Assembly: GCF_018122735.1 (NCBI RefSeq)
Contig: NZ_JAGRRD010000001.1
Location: 3,639,190 to 3,703,189, forward strand
From: Azoarcus sp. L1K30
GTDB taxonomy: Bacteria > Pseudomonadota > Gammaproteobacteria > Burkholderiales > Rhodocyclaceae
DNA length: 64,000 nt
Direction: 5' to 3'
Shown: positions 34,032 to 44,438 of the stretch, piece after piece
How positions within the stretch are numbered: the first letter of the stretch is position 1
Layout: each line of letters opens with the position of its first letter
Made by a program: the position numbers and the translations under genes
Notes under the pieces: generated by a model
Told to the model about the DNA's origin: nothing
Seen by the model: the letters and a program-made list of their open reading frames with translations, nothing else
Databases searched by the model: none

Positions 34032-34590
34032 GCCCGGCAACCTCGCTCAGTTTGGCGAAATCGATGCCGAGCTTCTGCATGGCGGCGACCAGGCGCTCTT
34101 CGGGCGGCAGGTCGAAGATGATGGTCATGTCTGCGGGTACCGTGAGCCAGGCATTGTCGGCCAGTTCCTGCTCCAGTTGTCCGGCATCCCAGCCTGCGTA
34201 GCCGAGGCTGACCAGGACCTCGCTGGGTTCGCCGGTGGCACCGATCACCTGAAGGATGTCGCGACTGCTGGTGAGGCCGACTTCGTCGTTGACGCGCAGG
34301 GTCGAGTGCCATTCGCCGCTGGGTCGATGCAGCACGAAGCCACGATCGGTCTGCACCGGGCCGCCGAAGTACACCGGCTGTTCGGCGAAACCCTCGGCGC
34401 TGAGCGGCAACTCGATGCGTTCGTACAAGGTGGCAAGCGTCATGTCGATCGGGCGATTCACGATCACACCCAGCGCACCCTGCTCGTTGTGTTCGGCAAT
34501 ATAGGTCAGCGTGCGTGCGAAATGCGGATCGGTCATGCTTGGCATGGCGATCAGGAAGTGATGGGTGAGGTTGCTCGAAACGGTATCCAT
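34024..34590 (-). CDS. YqgE/AlgH family protein
   Basis: 188 residues. Family motifs are [56 protein letters not shown] and [17 protein letters not shown]. Function is not settled; relatives were linked to alginate regulation in Pseudomonas. First gene of algH-ruvX-pyrR-pyrB-pyrC'. Divergent from the photolyase gene across 97 bases, in which no clear promoter could be assigned. Confidence 0.92.
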   Translation of the reverse strand: MDTVSSNLTHHFLIAMPSMTDPHFARTLTYIAEHNEQGALGVIVNRPIDMTLATLYERIELPLSAEGFAEQPVYFGGPVQTDRGFVLHRPSGEWHSTLRVNDEVGLTSSRDILQVIGATGEPSEVLVSLGYAGWDAGQLEQELADNAWLTVPADMTIIFDLPPEERLVAAMQKLGIDFAKLSEVAGHA

Positions 34591-34687
34591 GTGCGCATTT
34601 TACGCCGACAGCGGGCGCCTTGCTTGGGGAACCTTGATGCGCGTTGCGAACTCATAGCGGCCCGTCTCTCTCAATCATGTGTCTTCG

Positions 34688-36130
34688 ATGCACGCTGCCC
34701 TCGTCTGGTTTCGCCGCGATCTTCGCCACTTCGATCATGCGGCCCTGCATCACGCGCTTCGCCATGCGCAGAAGGTTTACTGTGTGTTCGTGTTCGACCG
34801 CGACATTCTCGATGCGCTGCCGGCGCGCGAGGACAGGCGCGTGGGCTTCATCCATCATGCAGTTTGCGAACTCGATGCGGCGCTGTGCGAGCTGGCGCGC
34901 TCAGGCGGCAACAGTGGTGCCGGCCTGATCGTGCGACACGGCCGTGCAATCGACGAGATCCCGCGTCTGGCGCGGGCGCTCGGGGTCGATCAGGTGTGTG
35001 CGAATCGCGACTATGAGCCGGCTGCGATCACGCGTGACAGCCGGGTGGCTGAATTGCTGGCCGTGGATGGTATCGGCTTCGTCGACTTCAAGGATCAGGT
35101 CATCTTCGAGCGTGACGAGATCCTGACTCAGAGCGGCACGCCCTTCAGCGTGTTCACGCCCTACCGCAATGCCTGGATGAAGCGGCTGGATGCGTCTTAC
35201 GTCAAACCCTATCCAGTTGAAAAATACGCCTCGGCGCTCGCGCCCAAGCCGTCCGGCGAGGGCATTCCGTCCCTCGACGCGCTCGGGTTTGGTTGCAGTA
35301 ATCTCATGCAGTTGCGCCTGCCGTTGGGTGTCACCGGCGGGCGCACCTTGTTGGCCGATTTCAGTGCCCGCATCGAACGCTACAAACGCGCGCGTGACTT
35401 CCCTTCAGTGAAAGGTGTGTCCTACCTGTCGGCCCATCTGCGCTTCGGCACGGTATCGATCCGCGAACTGGCTGGTTTCGCGTGGCGACACGGCGGTGAG
35501 GGTGCGGAAACCTGGCTTGGCGAACTGGTGTGGCGCGACTTCTACCACATGATCCTCTGGCACCACCCGCAGGTCGTGGATGCGCCGTTCAAGCCCGCGT
35601 ACGATCGCGTGGTCTGGGACGAGGCGCCCGCACTGCATGCGGCGTGGTGCGAGGCGCGCACGGGCTATCCGATCGTCGATGCGGCGATGCGGCAGCTGCA
35701 CCAGACCGGATACATGCACAACCGACTGCGCATGATCGTCGCCTCGTTCCTGACCAAGGATCTCGGGATCGACTGGCGCAGGGGCGAGCGTCATTTTGCC
35801 CAGCATCTCATGGACTACGACCTGGCAGCCAACAACGGTGGTTGGCAGTGGGCCGCATCGACCGGTTGCGATGCGCAGCCCTACTTTCGCATCTTCAATC
35901 CGGTGACGCAATCGCAGAAATTCGATCCGGAAGGACGTTTCATCCGGCGTTATCTGCCTGAACTGGCGCATGTTCCGGACCGCTTCATCCACACCCCGTG
36001 GCTGATGGGGCCGGTCGAACAGCAGGCTGCGCGATGCCGTATCGGTACCGACTACCCGGCGCCGGTCGTCGACCACGGCCAGGCGCGAACACGCACGCTG
36101 GCGCGCTTAGGCGTAACGAAGTCAGACTGA
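34688..36130 (+). CDS. phrB: Deoxyribodipyrimidine photo-lyase
   Basis: 480 residues. The N-terminal antenna domain begins ALVWFRRDLRHFDHAAL; the FAD domain has SYLSAHLRFGTVSIREL, WLGELVWRDFYHMIL, the YMHNRLRMIVASFLTKDL helix and DYDLAANNGGWQWAASTG, ending with FNPVTQSQKFDPEG and an IRRYLPEL segment. Class I CPD photolyase that repairs UV dimers using blue light. The ATG at 34688 or a GTG three codons earlier may be used; neither has a clear ribosome site. Converges on chpA. Confidence 0.94.
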   Translation: MHAALVWFRRDLRHFDHAALHHALRHAQKVYCVFVFDRDILDALPAREDRRVGFIHHAVCELDAALCELARSGGNSGAGLIVRHGRAIDEIPRLARALGVDQVCANRDYEPAAITRDSRVAELLAVDGIGFVDFKDQVIFERDEILTQSGTPFSVFTPYRNAWMKRLDASYVKPYPVEKYASALAPKPSGEGIPSLDALGFGCSNLMQLRLPLGVTGGRTLLADFSARIERYKRARDFPSVKGVSYLSAHLRFGTVSIRELAGFAWRHGGEGAETWLGELVWRDFYHMILWHHPQVVDAPFKPAYDRVVWDEAPALHAAWCEARTGYPIVDAAMRQLHQTGYMHNRLRMIVASFLTKDLGIDWRRGERHFAQHLMDYDLAANNGGWQWAASTGCDAQPYFRIFNPVTQSQKFDPEGRFIRRYLPELAHVPDRFIHTPWLMGPVEQQAARCRIGTDYPAPVVDHGQARTRTLARLGVTKSD

Positions 36131-36167
36131 GCTTTCCGCCGCAGTGGTCACCACCGCGGCGGAAAGC
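36131..36167. terminator. Bidirectional hairpin between phrB and chpA
   Basis: Exact 12-base arms GCTTTCCGCCGC (36131-36142) and GCGGCGGAAAGC (36156-36167) with a 13-base loop fill the convergent gap directly after the phrB stop. There is no strong T-tract on either side, so it may act as a structural barrier or RNA 3'-end stabiliser for both transcripts. Confidence 0.65.
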
Positions 36168-36179
36168 GGCTGCAGCAAA

Positions 36180-39100
36180 TCACGTTGGCCAGGGCTTGCC
36201 GACGAGCCCGCCGCCTGCGTAACCGGCAATGAGACCAAGCAGTTCCTCTTCCTGGTAGGGCTTGCCCAGGTAGTGATTGGCGCCGATCTCCATGGCATAG
36301 CTGCGATGCTTGTCCGCCAGGCGTGAGGTGATCATGATCACCGGGATGGCCTTGGTGCGCGCATCGGCGCGCACGTTGCGCACCAGGTCGAAGCCGTCCA
36401 TGCGCGGCATCTCGATGTCGCACAACATGACGTCGGGAACGATGTCGGCAAGCACCTCGATGGCATCCACACCGTCCTTGGCCGTGACCACCCGATAGCC
36501 CTCGCGCTCCAGCAGGCGGCCGGTGATCTTGCGCACGGTCAGCGAGTCGTCGACCACCATGACCGTCGGTATGTGCTGTATCTCGGGTGCAGCCTGAGGC
36601 GGGGGCGTGTCCACCTGTTCCGTCTCGGCACTCCCCAGGCTGCGGCTGGCCAGCGCCACCGGGTTCAGGATCAGCACGATCTCGCCGTCGCCGAGCACCG
36701 TTGCACCGGACATGCCGACGATGCGGGTGAGTTGAGGCCCCGCATTCTTGACGATGATTTCCTCGTTGCCACGCAGGGCGTCGACATGCAGCGCAAGCGT
36801 CTGCGCGCCGGCTCGCAGCAGCAACACCCAGTTATAGCGCTGGATCTCGGGCTGGCTGACGGTATCTCCGAGCAGGCGCGGCAGGTAGCGGTAGGCATAA
36901 TGCTGCCCCATCCAGTCGGTGCCGCCTTGATGGCGCAGGTGCTCGAGCGCGTCGGCCTTGAGTTCCATGACCTGGGCGATCATGCTCGACGGGATGGCAA
37001 AATGCCGCCCGGCCGCACGCACCAGCAAGGCCTGGGTGACGGCCAGCGTCAGCGGCAGATAGATGCGGAACACGGTGCCCGAGTCGGGGGCACTGCTGAC
37101 GTCGATGCGTCCGCCCACCGCCGCGGTCTCGGCCTTGACCACGTCCATGCCCACGCCACGTCCGGAGACGGCCGACAGGGCGCCGGCAGTGGAGAAACCC
37201 GGCACGAAGATCAGATTGGTCAGGCGCCGCTCGTCGGCGACTTCATCGGCACCGAGCAGGCCATTGGCGCGGGCCTTGGCGGCAATGCTGTCGAAATTGA
37301 GCCCGCCACCATCGTCGGCAAGTTCGAGGACGATTTCATTGCCCTCCTGACTTACGCTCAGGGTGATCTGGCCGATCTCGGGCTTGCCCGCATTGCGGCG
37401 CAGTTCGGGGGCCTCGATGCCGTGGGCGAGCGCGTTTCGCAGCAGGTGCTCGAGCGGTGCCACCATGTGTTCCAGCACGCTGCGGTCGATCTCGATACGA
37501 CCGCCCCGCAGGTCGAGGTTGGCACGTTTGCCCAGCTCCTTGGCACTCTTGCGCACGATGCGATAGAGCCGGTCGGCGAGACTGTCGAAGGGCACCATGC
37601 GCACCTGCATCAGCGCTTGCTGCAATTCGCGTGAGAGTCGTGCCTGGCTATGGAGGGCGAGGTCGGCGCCATCGAGGTTGCGCAGCAGGCTCTGCTGCAC
37701 CGTGGTGACGTCGTTGACGCTCTCGGCCATCATCCGCGTGAGTTCCTGGAGCCGCGTGTAGCGGTCCATCTCCAGCGGATCGAACTCGGCGTGGTGTGAT
37801 TCGGCCTGCGCAATGCGGGACTGCATCTGCACGTCGGCCTGAATCTCGACTTCGCGCAACTGGTTGCGCAGACGGATGACGTTCTCGGTCAGGTCGAGCA
37901 TCGAGCGGCGCAAATTGCGCAGTTCGCCCTCGATACGGGAGCGCGCGACGCCGATTTCGCCTGCCTCGTTGACGAAGCGGTCGAGCAGTTCGGCGCGCAC
38001 GCGCAGCGTCGCGCTTCCGGCGCCAACGTCGGCATCGGCGGGGGCCGCGTCGATGCTGACGGCAGGGCTGGCCAGCGGTGCAGCGGTCTGCGCCGGTGTG
38101 GCGGCGGCCGGAGTAGTGTCCTTAGTGTCCTGGCCGCCGGCAAGGCCGTCGACGAGTTGTTCGGTCTGGTCCAGGCTGGTCGCGAGCTCGTCGATGAAGG
38201 TATGGATATCGCCGCCGGCCTTGAGCGCGCTCTCGAGCCGGGACTCGAGCTGATGGATCTGTTCGCCCAGCAGCATTGCGCCTGTCATGCGCGCGCTGCC
38301 CTTCAGTGTGTGGAGCAGACGCGCGACGCTCTTGGCCTTGTCGGGATTGTCGGCGTCATCCTTCCAGCTGCGCAGGTTCGCGTGCAGGTCGCCGAGAATC
38401 TCGCCCGCCTCTTCGAGGAAGATAGGTAGGAGCTGCTCGTCAACTTCGTCGGTGACATGCACCGGCGTGTCTTCGTCGGCGTGCGGCGCGGCGCCAGCCG
38501 GTGCGGACAACTGGGGTGGTGCAGGGGCGGTTGTCGGCGCAAGACGTCCGGCCTGGTCGAGTTGATCGACGAGCTCCGGCGCGTCCAGCGGCATGCGCTT
38601 GCTGGCCACTTCGGCGAGCATGGCCTCCAGGGTATCGAGCGCCATGCCGAACAGGGCAAGATCATCTGCCGAAGGCGGCTGGGAGTGATCACGCATACGC
38701 TGTTCGGCATGCTCGAGCGCACGCGCAAGGGTATGCAATGGTGCGACGCGGGCCGTGCCCGATATGCCGGCAAAGGTGTGCGCCGCGCGCAGGGCGGTTT
38801 CGGGCAGCTGCAGCGTTGGATTGGCCTTCAGGCGACCGAACTCCTGATGCAGGGTGGCGATGTGATGCCGCGCCTCGGCAACGTAGAGGTCGTACAGTGG
38901 ACGGGAAATCTCGACTTCGCCAACGTGAACGAAGTCCGCGTCGTGTTCCTCCTCGTCTGCGGAAACGGATTCGGTCGCGGCTGGTTGCCCGGTGGCGTCT
39001 GCAGACAAATCGGCATCGTTCAGCGGTGCCGGCTCCGGCGCGATGTCGGCGGCCGCCTCGCTGGCCTCATCCACCTGCAGGAAATCGACGGGCGTCACCG

Positions 39101-42100
39101 GTGCTTCTGCCGCAGGCGCAGGTTCGGAGGTGCTCGTCGAGGCTGCCTCGGGCGCGGCTTCTTCTGCCGCAGCCTCCGCCTCCGCCTCCGCCAATTCGGG
39201 GGTGGCTGCCTCTCCCTCTGCAGCGTCCGCGATCGGCGATGGGGGGGCTGGCGCCGTCGTGTCGGGTTCCACCTCGTCGTCCAGCGGCGGCAGCCAGTCC
39301 TCATCCAGCGCGGTGAACTGCATCAGGTCGCCATCGTCCTCCGCTGCCTTCGGTGCGCTTTCGTTAGCTCCGGATTCGGCTGTTTCATCCGGTGGCAGCC
39401 AGGTACCATCGAGGGCGGTGATCTGCAGCAAGTCGGACTCGTCCGTCTGCGCATCGGCCGGTTTCTCGTCCTCGGTCTCATCGCTGGGCACAGGCGAATC
39501 GTCTTCGGACGGCAGCCAGCTCTCATCGAGTGCGGTGATCTGGAGAAGCTCCGGCGGGGCTTCATCCGCGTCGGACGCTTCATCCGCGTCGCTGTCAACG
39601 TGGAGCTCCTCCACATCGCCAATCTCGAGCTCGAACTCGTCGATCGCATCGGAGTCATCTTTCTCGAATGCGTCGGTGCTTCTTGCCGGGGTGCCGGAAG
39701 GCGCCTGTTCCGATGCCGCGGTCTCCGTCGGGGCAGGCTCGAAGTCGCTGATCAGATCGATCAGCGGGAAGTCTTCGAGTGAGGTTTCCTCCGGAAGGAA
39801 GTGCGGCGCTTCAGTTGACCCGCCGCCATAGGGCAGGACTTCGCCTTCATCCGACAGGCTGAGGTCGAAGTCCAGCGTGGTCTCGACGATGTCCGTGGTG
39901 TCGGTGGTGGCGTCGGCCTGGCCGACGCCCGACTCCTGCGTTGGCGTATCGCTTTCGCGCAGGCGTATCGCCTCGGCCATCAGCGGGGCGACGTCGCGGA
40001 ACTGCCTGCCACTGTGTTCGAGCTGATCGACCCAGGCGGAAAAATGCTGATGCGCTTCGTCGATCAGGTGATGCAGCGCGGAAGTCGGTGGCCACTCGAG
40101 CTGCAGCCAGCGATTGAGGGTCTGCTCGAGTTCCCATGCGGCCTCGCCCAGATCGCGCAAGCCGACCATGCGCCCGCTGCCCTTGAGGGTGTGGAAGCCG
40201 CGTCTGATTGCCGTCAGGCACTCGACATTGGACGGCTCCGTGCGCGACAGTTCGAGCTGTTCGCCGATGCTTGCCAGAACGTCGTGTGCTTCCTCGATGA
40301 AGATGCACAACAGCTCTGCATCGATCTCTTCTTCGCTGGCCTCCAGCAGACGCCGGGTGTCATCCGCAAGTGGCGGCACGGCAGCGGCCTCTTGTGGTGC
40401 CGGTTCGTCGTCCGCGGCATCCTCCTGCAACTCGAGCGCCGAATCGGCCTCGGTGGCAAGCTCGGTGCCTGCAGGTGCGGCTTCCGTTCCTGTCTTCGCC
40501 GGGGGCGGTGTAGCGGGGAGGGAAGCGGTTTCTGGCACCAGGAGGATGTCTTCTTCGATCGAAGCGACTTGCGCTGCGTCCGGCTCGAGAAACTGTTGCA
40601 GACTGGTCTTGCCGTACTGCAGGGACTGGATGAAGAAGCCCAGCGCCGACAGCTTGTGGGCCAGCGCCTCGAACTCGACATGATCGGCCGGGGCATCGTT
40701 CGCCGCGAACGATGCAATCGTCTCGCCCGCATGCTTGATTAGTTCGATTGCGTCGGTCTCGCCAAGCAGCGACAGTGCGCCTTCGATCTGGTGCAGCGGA
40801 CCAGAGAGCTGGGCGAGTGGGGCGCGCTTGCCCTGATCCCGGAAGAAATCATCCAGCGTCTGCTCGACATTTGCCAGGCTCGAGAGGATTTCGCGTGCGA
40901 GCTGACCGAGCGCTTCCTTTTCCTGGGCGCGCCTGGCGGCCTGCAACCCCGGCGAATTCTCCGTTGCTTCGACGTGTTCGCCCCTGCTCAGTGCGTCGAG
41001 GCGCGCCGTCGTTTCGGCTACCTGGGCCGAGAATCCGGCGTCGGGTACGCTGCGGTCCAGTCCGGCCTCGGCAAGCAGCAGCGCGGTCGCCATTTCGATC
41101 GCAATGGCTTCCGAACTGTGCAGCGGGTCCTTGCGCAGCCATTGGGTGAAACGGCGAATGCCCGCGACCAGGCGGTCGATGGCAGGCCGGCCCAAAAGGC
41201 TTGTGGATGTCGCAAATTCGTCGAGCGCAGTCTCGAAGCGCGGCAGTGCAATGGCTGCGCCCGCGCTGAAGGCGTCCCATTGTTCCTTGATCTCCGACAG
41301 GCGTCCGCGCAGTTCCTGGAGCAGGGGAGCGAGCGGAAGCTCGCTGACGCGCGAGCCCGGTTCCGGGAGCAGGCCGTCCAGTTGCCAGTTCTTGACAACG
41401 GCCTGCTGAGTCGGCGTCAGTGCAGGGTGACAGGCCACCTGGTAGAGCATTTCGCGCAGCAGCCGCTCGGGTAGCGGCTGAGGGGCGCCACCGAGTCGGC
41501 GCAACTGCGCCTCGAGCCTCGAGAGCAGACGCTTGACCAGTTCGCGCTCGTCCTCGCGCGTCGTGCCCAGCGTGTCGACGACGGCCTGTCCCACCCACCA
41601 CAGTGCTCGATACGGAGGATTGCCCTCGATGGCCTCGAGTTCATCCAGTGCGGCGCGCATGCCATCGATGCCGCTATTGGCGCCAGGTGTCTTGAGCCAG
41701 TCGAGCAGGCCGCGCTGAAAGCGCGCGCGCAGGGGCTTGACTGCACTCTGCAGCGTCGCCGCATCCTGTGCCCGTGATTGCGTGCGTCTGGGGGCCCGCA
41801 GGCTGGTGTCGGGGAAGAACAGGTCTGCGGCGGAAGGAAGGTCTTGCGCGCGTGCAGTCGCGATCTCGCGGTACAGAGGCAGCAGGCGAAGCGGCTGATC
41901 AGGCGTGCCGTGCGCCAGTTCTTCGAGATAGTTGCCAATGCTGGCAAGCGCACGCCCGACCAGCGCAAGCTGGTCGTCACCGGTATCGATCTCGCCACGT
42001 CCCATGGCACCGAGCAGCTGATCCAGGCTGCTGGCAAACTGCGTCAGGCCGTCGAGGCCGACGATCGACAGGGCGCCCCTGACCTGATGGAGGTGCGTCT

Positions 42101-42239
42101 GTGCGAACTGGATGCGGGAGGCCGCGTCGCTCGTACGACTGGCCTCGCTCACGCATTCAGCCGCGCGGGTGAGTGCCAGGTCGATTTCGCTCTTGACCCA
42201 GGTCAGCGGACCCAGATCCAGTTCCTTGGCTTGCGTCAT
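36180..42239 (-). CDS. chpA: Chemosensory hybrid histidine kinase ChpA/PilL
   Basis: 2019 residues. Degenerate Hpt-like helices at the N-terminus (to about 600) include HQIEGALSLLG. Three Hpt domains have intact His: FHTLKGSGRMVG (about 682), AHTFAGISGTAR (about 1152) and LHTLKGSARMTG (about 1309). A very acidic linker lies between the first two. The CheA core follows (LEHLLRNALAHGIEAPE, about 1600; SGRGVGMDVVKAE), then a CheW-like domain and a C-terminal receiver (about 1893-2015, Asp near 1941 in CDIEMPRMDG). It is the central kinase for twitching motility and cAMP/surface signalling. Last gene of the pilG-H-I-J-chpA group, 18 bases after pilJ. Confidence 0.94.
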   Translation of the reverse strand: MTQAKELDLGPLTWVKSEIDLALTRAAECVSEASRTSDAASRIQFAQTHLHQVRGALSIVGLDGLTQFASSLDQLLGAMGRGEIDTGDDQLALVGRALASIGNYLEELAHGTPDQPLRLLPLYREIATARAQDLPSAADLFFPDTSLRAPRRTQSRAQDAATLQSAVKPLRARFQRGLLDWLKTPGANSGIDGMRAALDELEAIEGNPPYRALWWVGQAVVDTLGTTREDERELVKRLLSRLEAQLRRLGGAPQPLPERLLREMLYQVACHPALTPTQQAVVKNWQLDGLLPEPGSRVSELPLAPLLQELRGRLSEIKEQWDAFSAGAAIALPRFETALDEFATSTSLLGRPAIDRLVAGIRRFTQWLRKDPLHSSEAIAIEMATALLLAEAGLDRSVPDAGFSAQVAETTARLDALSRGEHVEATENSPGLQAARRAQEKEALGQLAREILSSLANVEQTLDDFFRDQGKRAPLAQLSGPLHQIEGALSLLGETDAIELIKHAGETIASFAANDAPADHVEFEALAHKLSALGFFIQSLQYGKTSLQQFLEPDAAQVASIEEDILLVPETASLPATPPPAKTGTEAAPAGTELATEADSALELQEDAADDEPAPQEAAAVPPLADDTRRLLEASEEEIDAELLCIFIEEAHDVLASIGEQLELSRTEPSNVECLTAIRRGFHTLKGSGRMVGLRDLGEAAWELEQTLNRWLQLEWPPTSALHHLIDEAHQHFSAWVDQLEHSGRQFRDVAPLMAEAIRLRESDTPTQESGVGQADATTDTTDIVETTLDFDLSLSDEGEVLPYGGGSTEAPHFLPEETSLEDFPLIDLISDFEPAPTETAASEQAPSGTPARSTDAFEKDDSDAIDEFELEIGDVEELHVDSDADEASDADEAPPELLQITALDESWLPSEDDSPVPSDETEDEKPADAQTDESDLLQITALDGTWLPPDETAESGANESAPKAAEDDGDLMQFTALDEDWLPPLDDEVEPDTTAPAPPSPIADAAEGEAATPELAEAEAEAAAEEAAPEAASTSTSEPAPAAEAPVTPVDFLQVDEASEAAADIAPEPAPLNDADLSADATGQPAATESVSADEEEHDADFVHVGEVEISRPLYDLYVAEARHHIATLHQEFGRLKANPTLQLPETALRAAHTFAGISGTARVAPLHTLARALEHAEQRMRDHSQPPSADDLALFGMALDTLEAMLAEVASKRMPLDAPELVDQLDQAGRLAPTTAPAPPQLSAPAGAAPHADEDTPVHVTDEVDEQLLPIFLEEAGEILGDLHANLRSWKDDADNPDKAKSVARLLHTLKGSARMTGAMLLGEQIHQLESRLESALKAGGDIHTFIDELATSLDQTEQLVDGLAGGQDTKDTTPAAATPAQTAAPLASPAVSIDAAPADADVGAGSATLRVRAELLDRFVNEAGEIGVARSRIEGELRNLRRSMLDLTENVIRLRNQLREVEIQADVQMQSRIAQAESHHAEFDPLEMDRYTRLQELTRMMAESVNDVTTVQQSLLRNLDGADLALHSQARLSRELQQALMQVRMVPFDSLADRLYRIVRKSAKELGKRANLDLRGGRIEIDRSVLEHMVAPLEHLLRNALAHGIEAPELRRNAGKPEIGQITLSVSQEGNEIVLELADDGGGLNFDSIAAKARANGLLGADEVADERRLTNLIFVPGFSTAGALSAVSGRGVGMDVVKAETAAVGGRIDVSSAPDSGTVFRIYLPLTLAVTQALLVRAAGRHFAIPSSMIAQVMELKADALEHLRHQGGTDWMGQHYAYRYLPRLLGDTVSQPEIQRYNWVLLLRAGAQTLALHVDALRGNEEIIVKNAGPQLTRIVGMSGATVLGDGEIVLILNPVALASRSLGSAETEQVDTPPPQAAPEIQHIPTVMVVDDSLTVRKITGRLLEREGYRVVTAKDGVDAIEVLADIVPDVMLCDIEMPRMDGFDLVRNVRADARTKAIPVIMITSRLADKHRSYAMEIGANHYLGKPYQEEELLGLIAGYAGGGLVGKPWPT
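39286..39553 (-). repeat. Three-copy LLQ-TALD-WLPP motif repeat within chpA
   Basis: The acidic linker of ChpA contains three spaced copies of one short motif: LLQITALDESWLPS (near 39509-39552), LLQITALDGTWLPP (near 39390-39432) and LMQFTALDEDWLPP (near 39286-39327). Spacing is about 40 residues, filled with Asp/Glu/Ser/Ala. The hydrophobic motif in an otherwise disordered region suggests a repeated docking peptide. Confidence 0.8.
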
Positions 42240-42257
42240 GAATGCGTTCTCGTGCTT

Positions 42258-44381
42258 TTAGACCTTGAAGCCGGAGACCGAGCCCTTGAGCTCGACGGCG
42301 AGATCGGCCAGCTGACCGATCGACACCGCAGTCTGCTTGGTGCCGCGAGTCGTCTGTTCGGTAATGGCGAGAATGTCCTTCATCGTGTCCGCCACGCGGC
42401 CGGCGGTTGCCGCCTGGTCTTGGGTGTCGGTGGAAATCTGCTCGATGCGTTGTGCTGCGTCCATCGAAACCTGGCCGATCTCGGCCAGAGCCTGGCCCGC
42501 GGCGTCCGACAGCTGGGCGCCCTCGACCACGTCCCGGGTGGCGTTCTCCATTGCTCCGACGGCGTCCTGCGTGTCGGTCTGAATCGTCTTCACGATCGCC
42601 GAGATCTGCTTTGTTGCCTCGGCAGAGCGCTCTGCAAGGCGTTGCACTTCTTCGGCAACGACGGTGAAACCACGGCCTGCCTCGCCCGCCGATGCAGCCT
42701 GAATGGCTGCGTTGAGTGCGAGCACGTTGGTCTGCTCGGTAATGTCGGAAATGAGTTCGACGATCTCGCCAATCTCCTGCGAGGATTCGCCCAGACGTTT
42801 GATTCGCTTCGAGGTTTCCTGAATCTTCTCACGGATGGCGTTCATGCCACGGATGGTGTTCTCCACGGCATCCGCACCCTTGCGAGCCGAGTCGAGCGAG
42901 AGACGGGCGACCTGGGCGGATTCGAGTGCGCGGGCAGAGGATTCGGTCATCGACTGTGCCATGCGTTGCACCGTCGCGCCGGCTTCCTCGATCTCGCGCG
43001 ACTGGCGTTCGGTGGCGTCGAGCAGTTCGTTGGAGGTCTGCTGCGCCGCCTGCGTCGCACTGGTCACGCGGCCTGCGGCGTCGTTGATTCGGCGAACCAG
43101 CACCGACAGTTCTTCAATCGTGTAATTCACGGAGTCGGCAATGGCGCCGGTGATGTCCTCGGAGACGGTCGCGCGGATGGTGAGGTCACCGTCGGCAAGG
43201 TCACCCATCTCGTTCATCAGGCGCAGAATCGCCTGTTGCGTGAGGTTGCGGTCGTTTTCGGCATTGGCACGCATACGCTCGGCGTCGGCGCGGCGCTGGG
43301 ACAGGTCGTCGTTGTAGATCTTTGCCATCATGCCAAGGGCAGCCAGCGCCGCAAGGGCGCACAAGGCAATCAGGGCCGAAAGCGGGTTGAAGCCGCTGAT
43401 GTCGCTGTTGAAAGCCTCGCTCAACGCGGTACTGCGCGCGAGAAGCGTGCTCGAGTCATCGAACAGCCGGCTGCCGGCCTGTTTGGCCTGAACCAGCAGC
43501 TGGATGTTGCCGAGCACATTGGAAACCGCCTCCTGTGTTTCCTTCGAGCTCGAAATCAGCTGCCGGATTCGATTGCGGGTCTCGCTGTCGCCGCCCATCT
43601 GCTCCATGGCGGCGAGCTGCTCGCGGAAGGTATTGGTGTCCTTGCCGAGCAGAAACGCGACTTCGGGGTCGATCGCTGCGGCTACGCGCAAGGCATTGAC
43701 GTTCTTTGCAATACGCTGGGTCAGCATCACCGCACGGTTTGCGGTTGCAATGTCGCCCGCACTGGCGCCCGCCTGCAGCTTGAGTGCGGCGACCTGCTCG
43801 GTGAGTTCGAGCAGTGCGTCGTTGCCCTTGTTGATGGTTTCGACCGAGTCGTTCAGCGTCAGCAGGGTCTTTTCCTGACTGATCAGCTGTTGTGCGTCCT
43901 TCTCCATCTTGCGCCAGCTTTCGGTCACTGATTCGAGCTGGGGGCGCATACCGTCGGCGACGGCGGGCAGCGCACTGCCTTCGATCTCGCCGCCCTGATC
44001 GAGCGCGTCGACAAGCGTTGCGAAGCGACTGCTGCCGCGCTTGAGCTCCGCAAAAGCGGCTGCGTTCCCCTGCAGCGCCAGCTGAGCCGATTTTGCGATC
44101 TGCTGCGACAGGGTCTGCATTTCACCTGCAGCTGCGATCTGCCGAGAAATATTGTTGCTCTGGTGGGTCTGATAGATCACCAGGCCGATGGTGGCGATCA
44201 CCAGGGCGCCGAAGGCCATCCCCAAGTTGCGCACGCGGGCGCCGACCGGTTTCTCCATCGGCGCCTTGCTTGCCGAGGACCTTGCCGGCGTTGGGTCGCT
44301 CTGGTTTTCCATGATGGTGGTGTCGGACGCCAGGTCGGGCCCGGAGGCCGCTTTGTTACCTAAGGAGAGCTTGAAAGCCAT
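42258..44381 (-). CDS. pilJ: Twitching motility chemoreceptor PilJ
   Basis: 707 residues. After a polar cytoplasmic leader (1-55) comes helix 1 ([18 protein letters not shown]), a long helical periplasmic part with two PilJ-type repeats ([18 protein letters not shown] and [16 protein letters not shown]), helix 2 ([20 protein letters not shown]), HAMP, and a signalling domain with the tip [23 protein letters not shown]. It senses a surface or pilin signal and controls ChpA. The ATG at 44381 follows GGAG; the TTG two codons upstream is less likely. Confidence 0.94.
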   Translation of the reverse strand: MAFKLSLGNKAASGPDLASDTTIMENQSDPTPARSSASKAPMEKPVGARVRNLGMAFGALVIATIGLVIYQTHQSNNISRQIAAAGEMQTLSQQIAKSAQLALQGNAAAFAELKRGSSRFATLVDALDQGGEIEGSALPAVADGMRPQLESVTESWRKMEKDAQQLISQEKTLLTLNDSVETINKGNDALLELTEQVAALKLQAGASAGDIATANRAVMLTQRIAKNVNALRVAAAIDPEVAFLLGKDTNTFREQLAAMEQMGGDSETRNRIRQLISSSKETQEAVSNVLGNIQLLVQAKQAGSRLFDDSSTLLARSTALSEAFNSDISGFNPLSALIALCALAALAALGMMAKIYNDDLSQRRADAERMRANAENDRNLTQQAILRLMNEMGDLADGDLTIRATVSEDITGAIADSVNYTIEELSVLVRRINDAAGRVTSATQAAQQTSNELLDATERQSREIEEAGATVQRMAQSMTESSARALESAQVARLSLDSARKGADAVENTIRGMNAIREKIQETSKRIKRLGESSQEIGEIVELISDITEQTNVLALNAAIQAASAGEAGRGFTVVAEEVQRLAERSAEATKQISAIVKTIQTDTQDAVGAMENATRDVVEGAQLSDAAGQALAEIGQVSMDAAQRIEQISTDTQDQAATAGRVADTMKDILAITEQTTRGTKQTAVSIGQLADLAVELKGSVSGFKV

Positions 44382-44438
44382 GTGCAATGCTCCGCCACTG
44401 TCTGATGAATGCGATGTTGAGGATAGGCGCCTTGCGGT

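Noticed and set aside
41778-43931. 717-codon plus-strand frame across chpA and pilJ
   Set aside because: Antisense shadow of two clearly conserved genes; the translation is Gly/Arg/His-rich and resembles no family.
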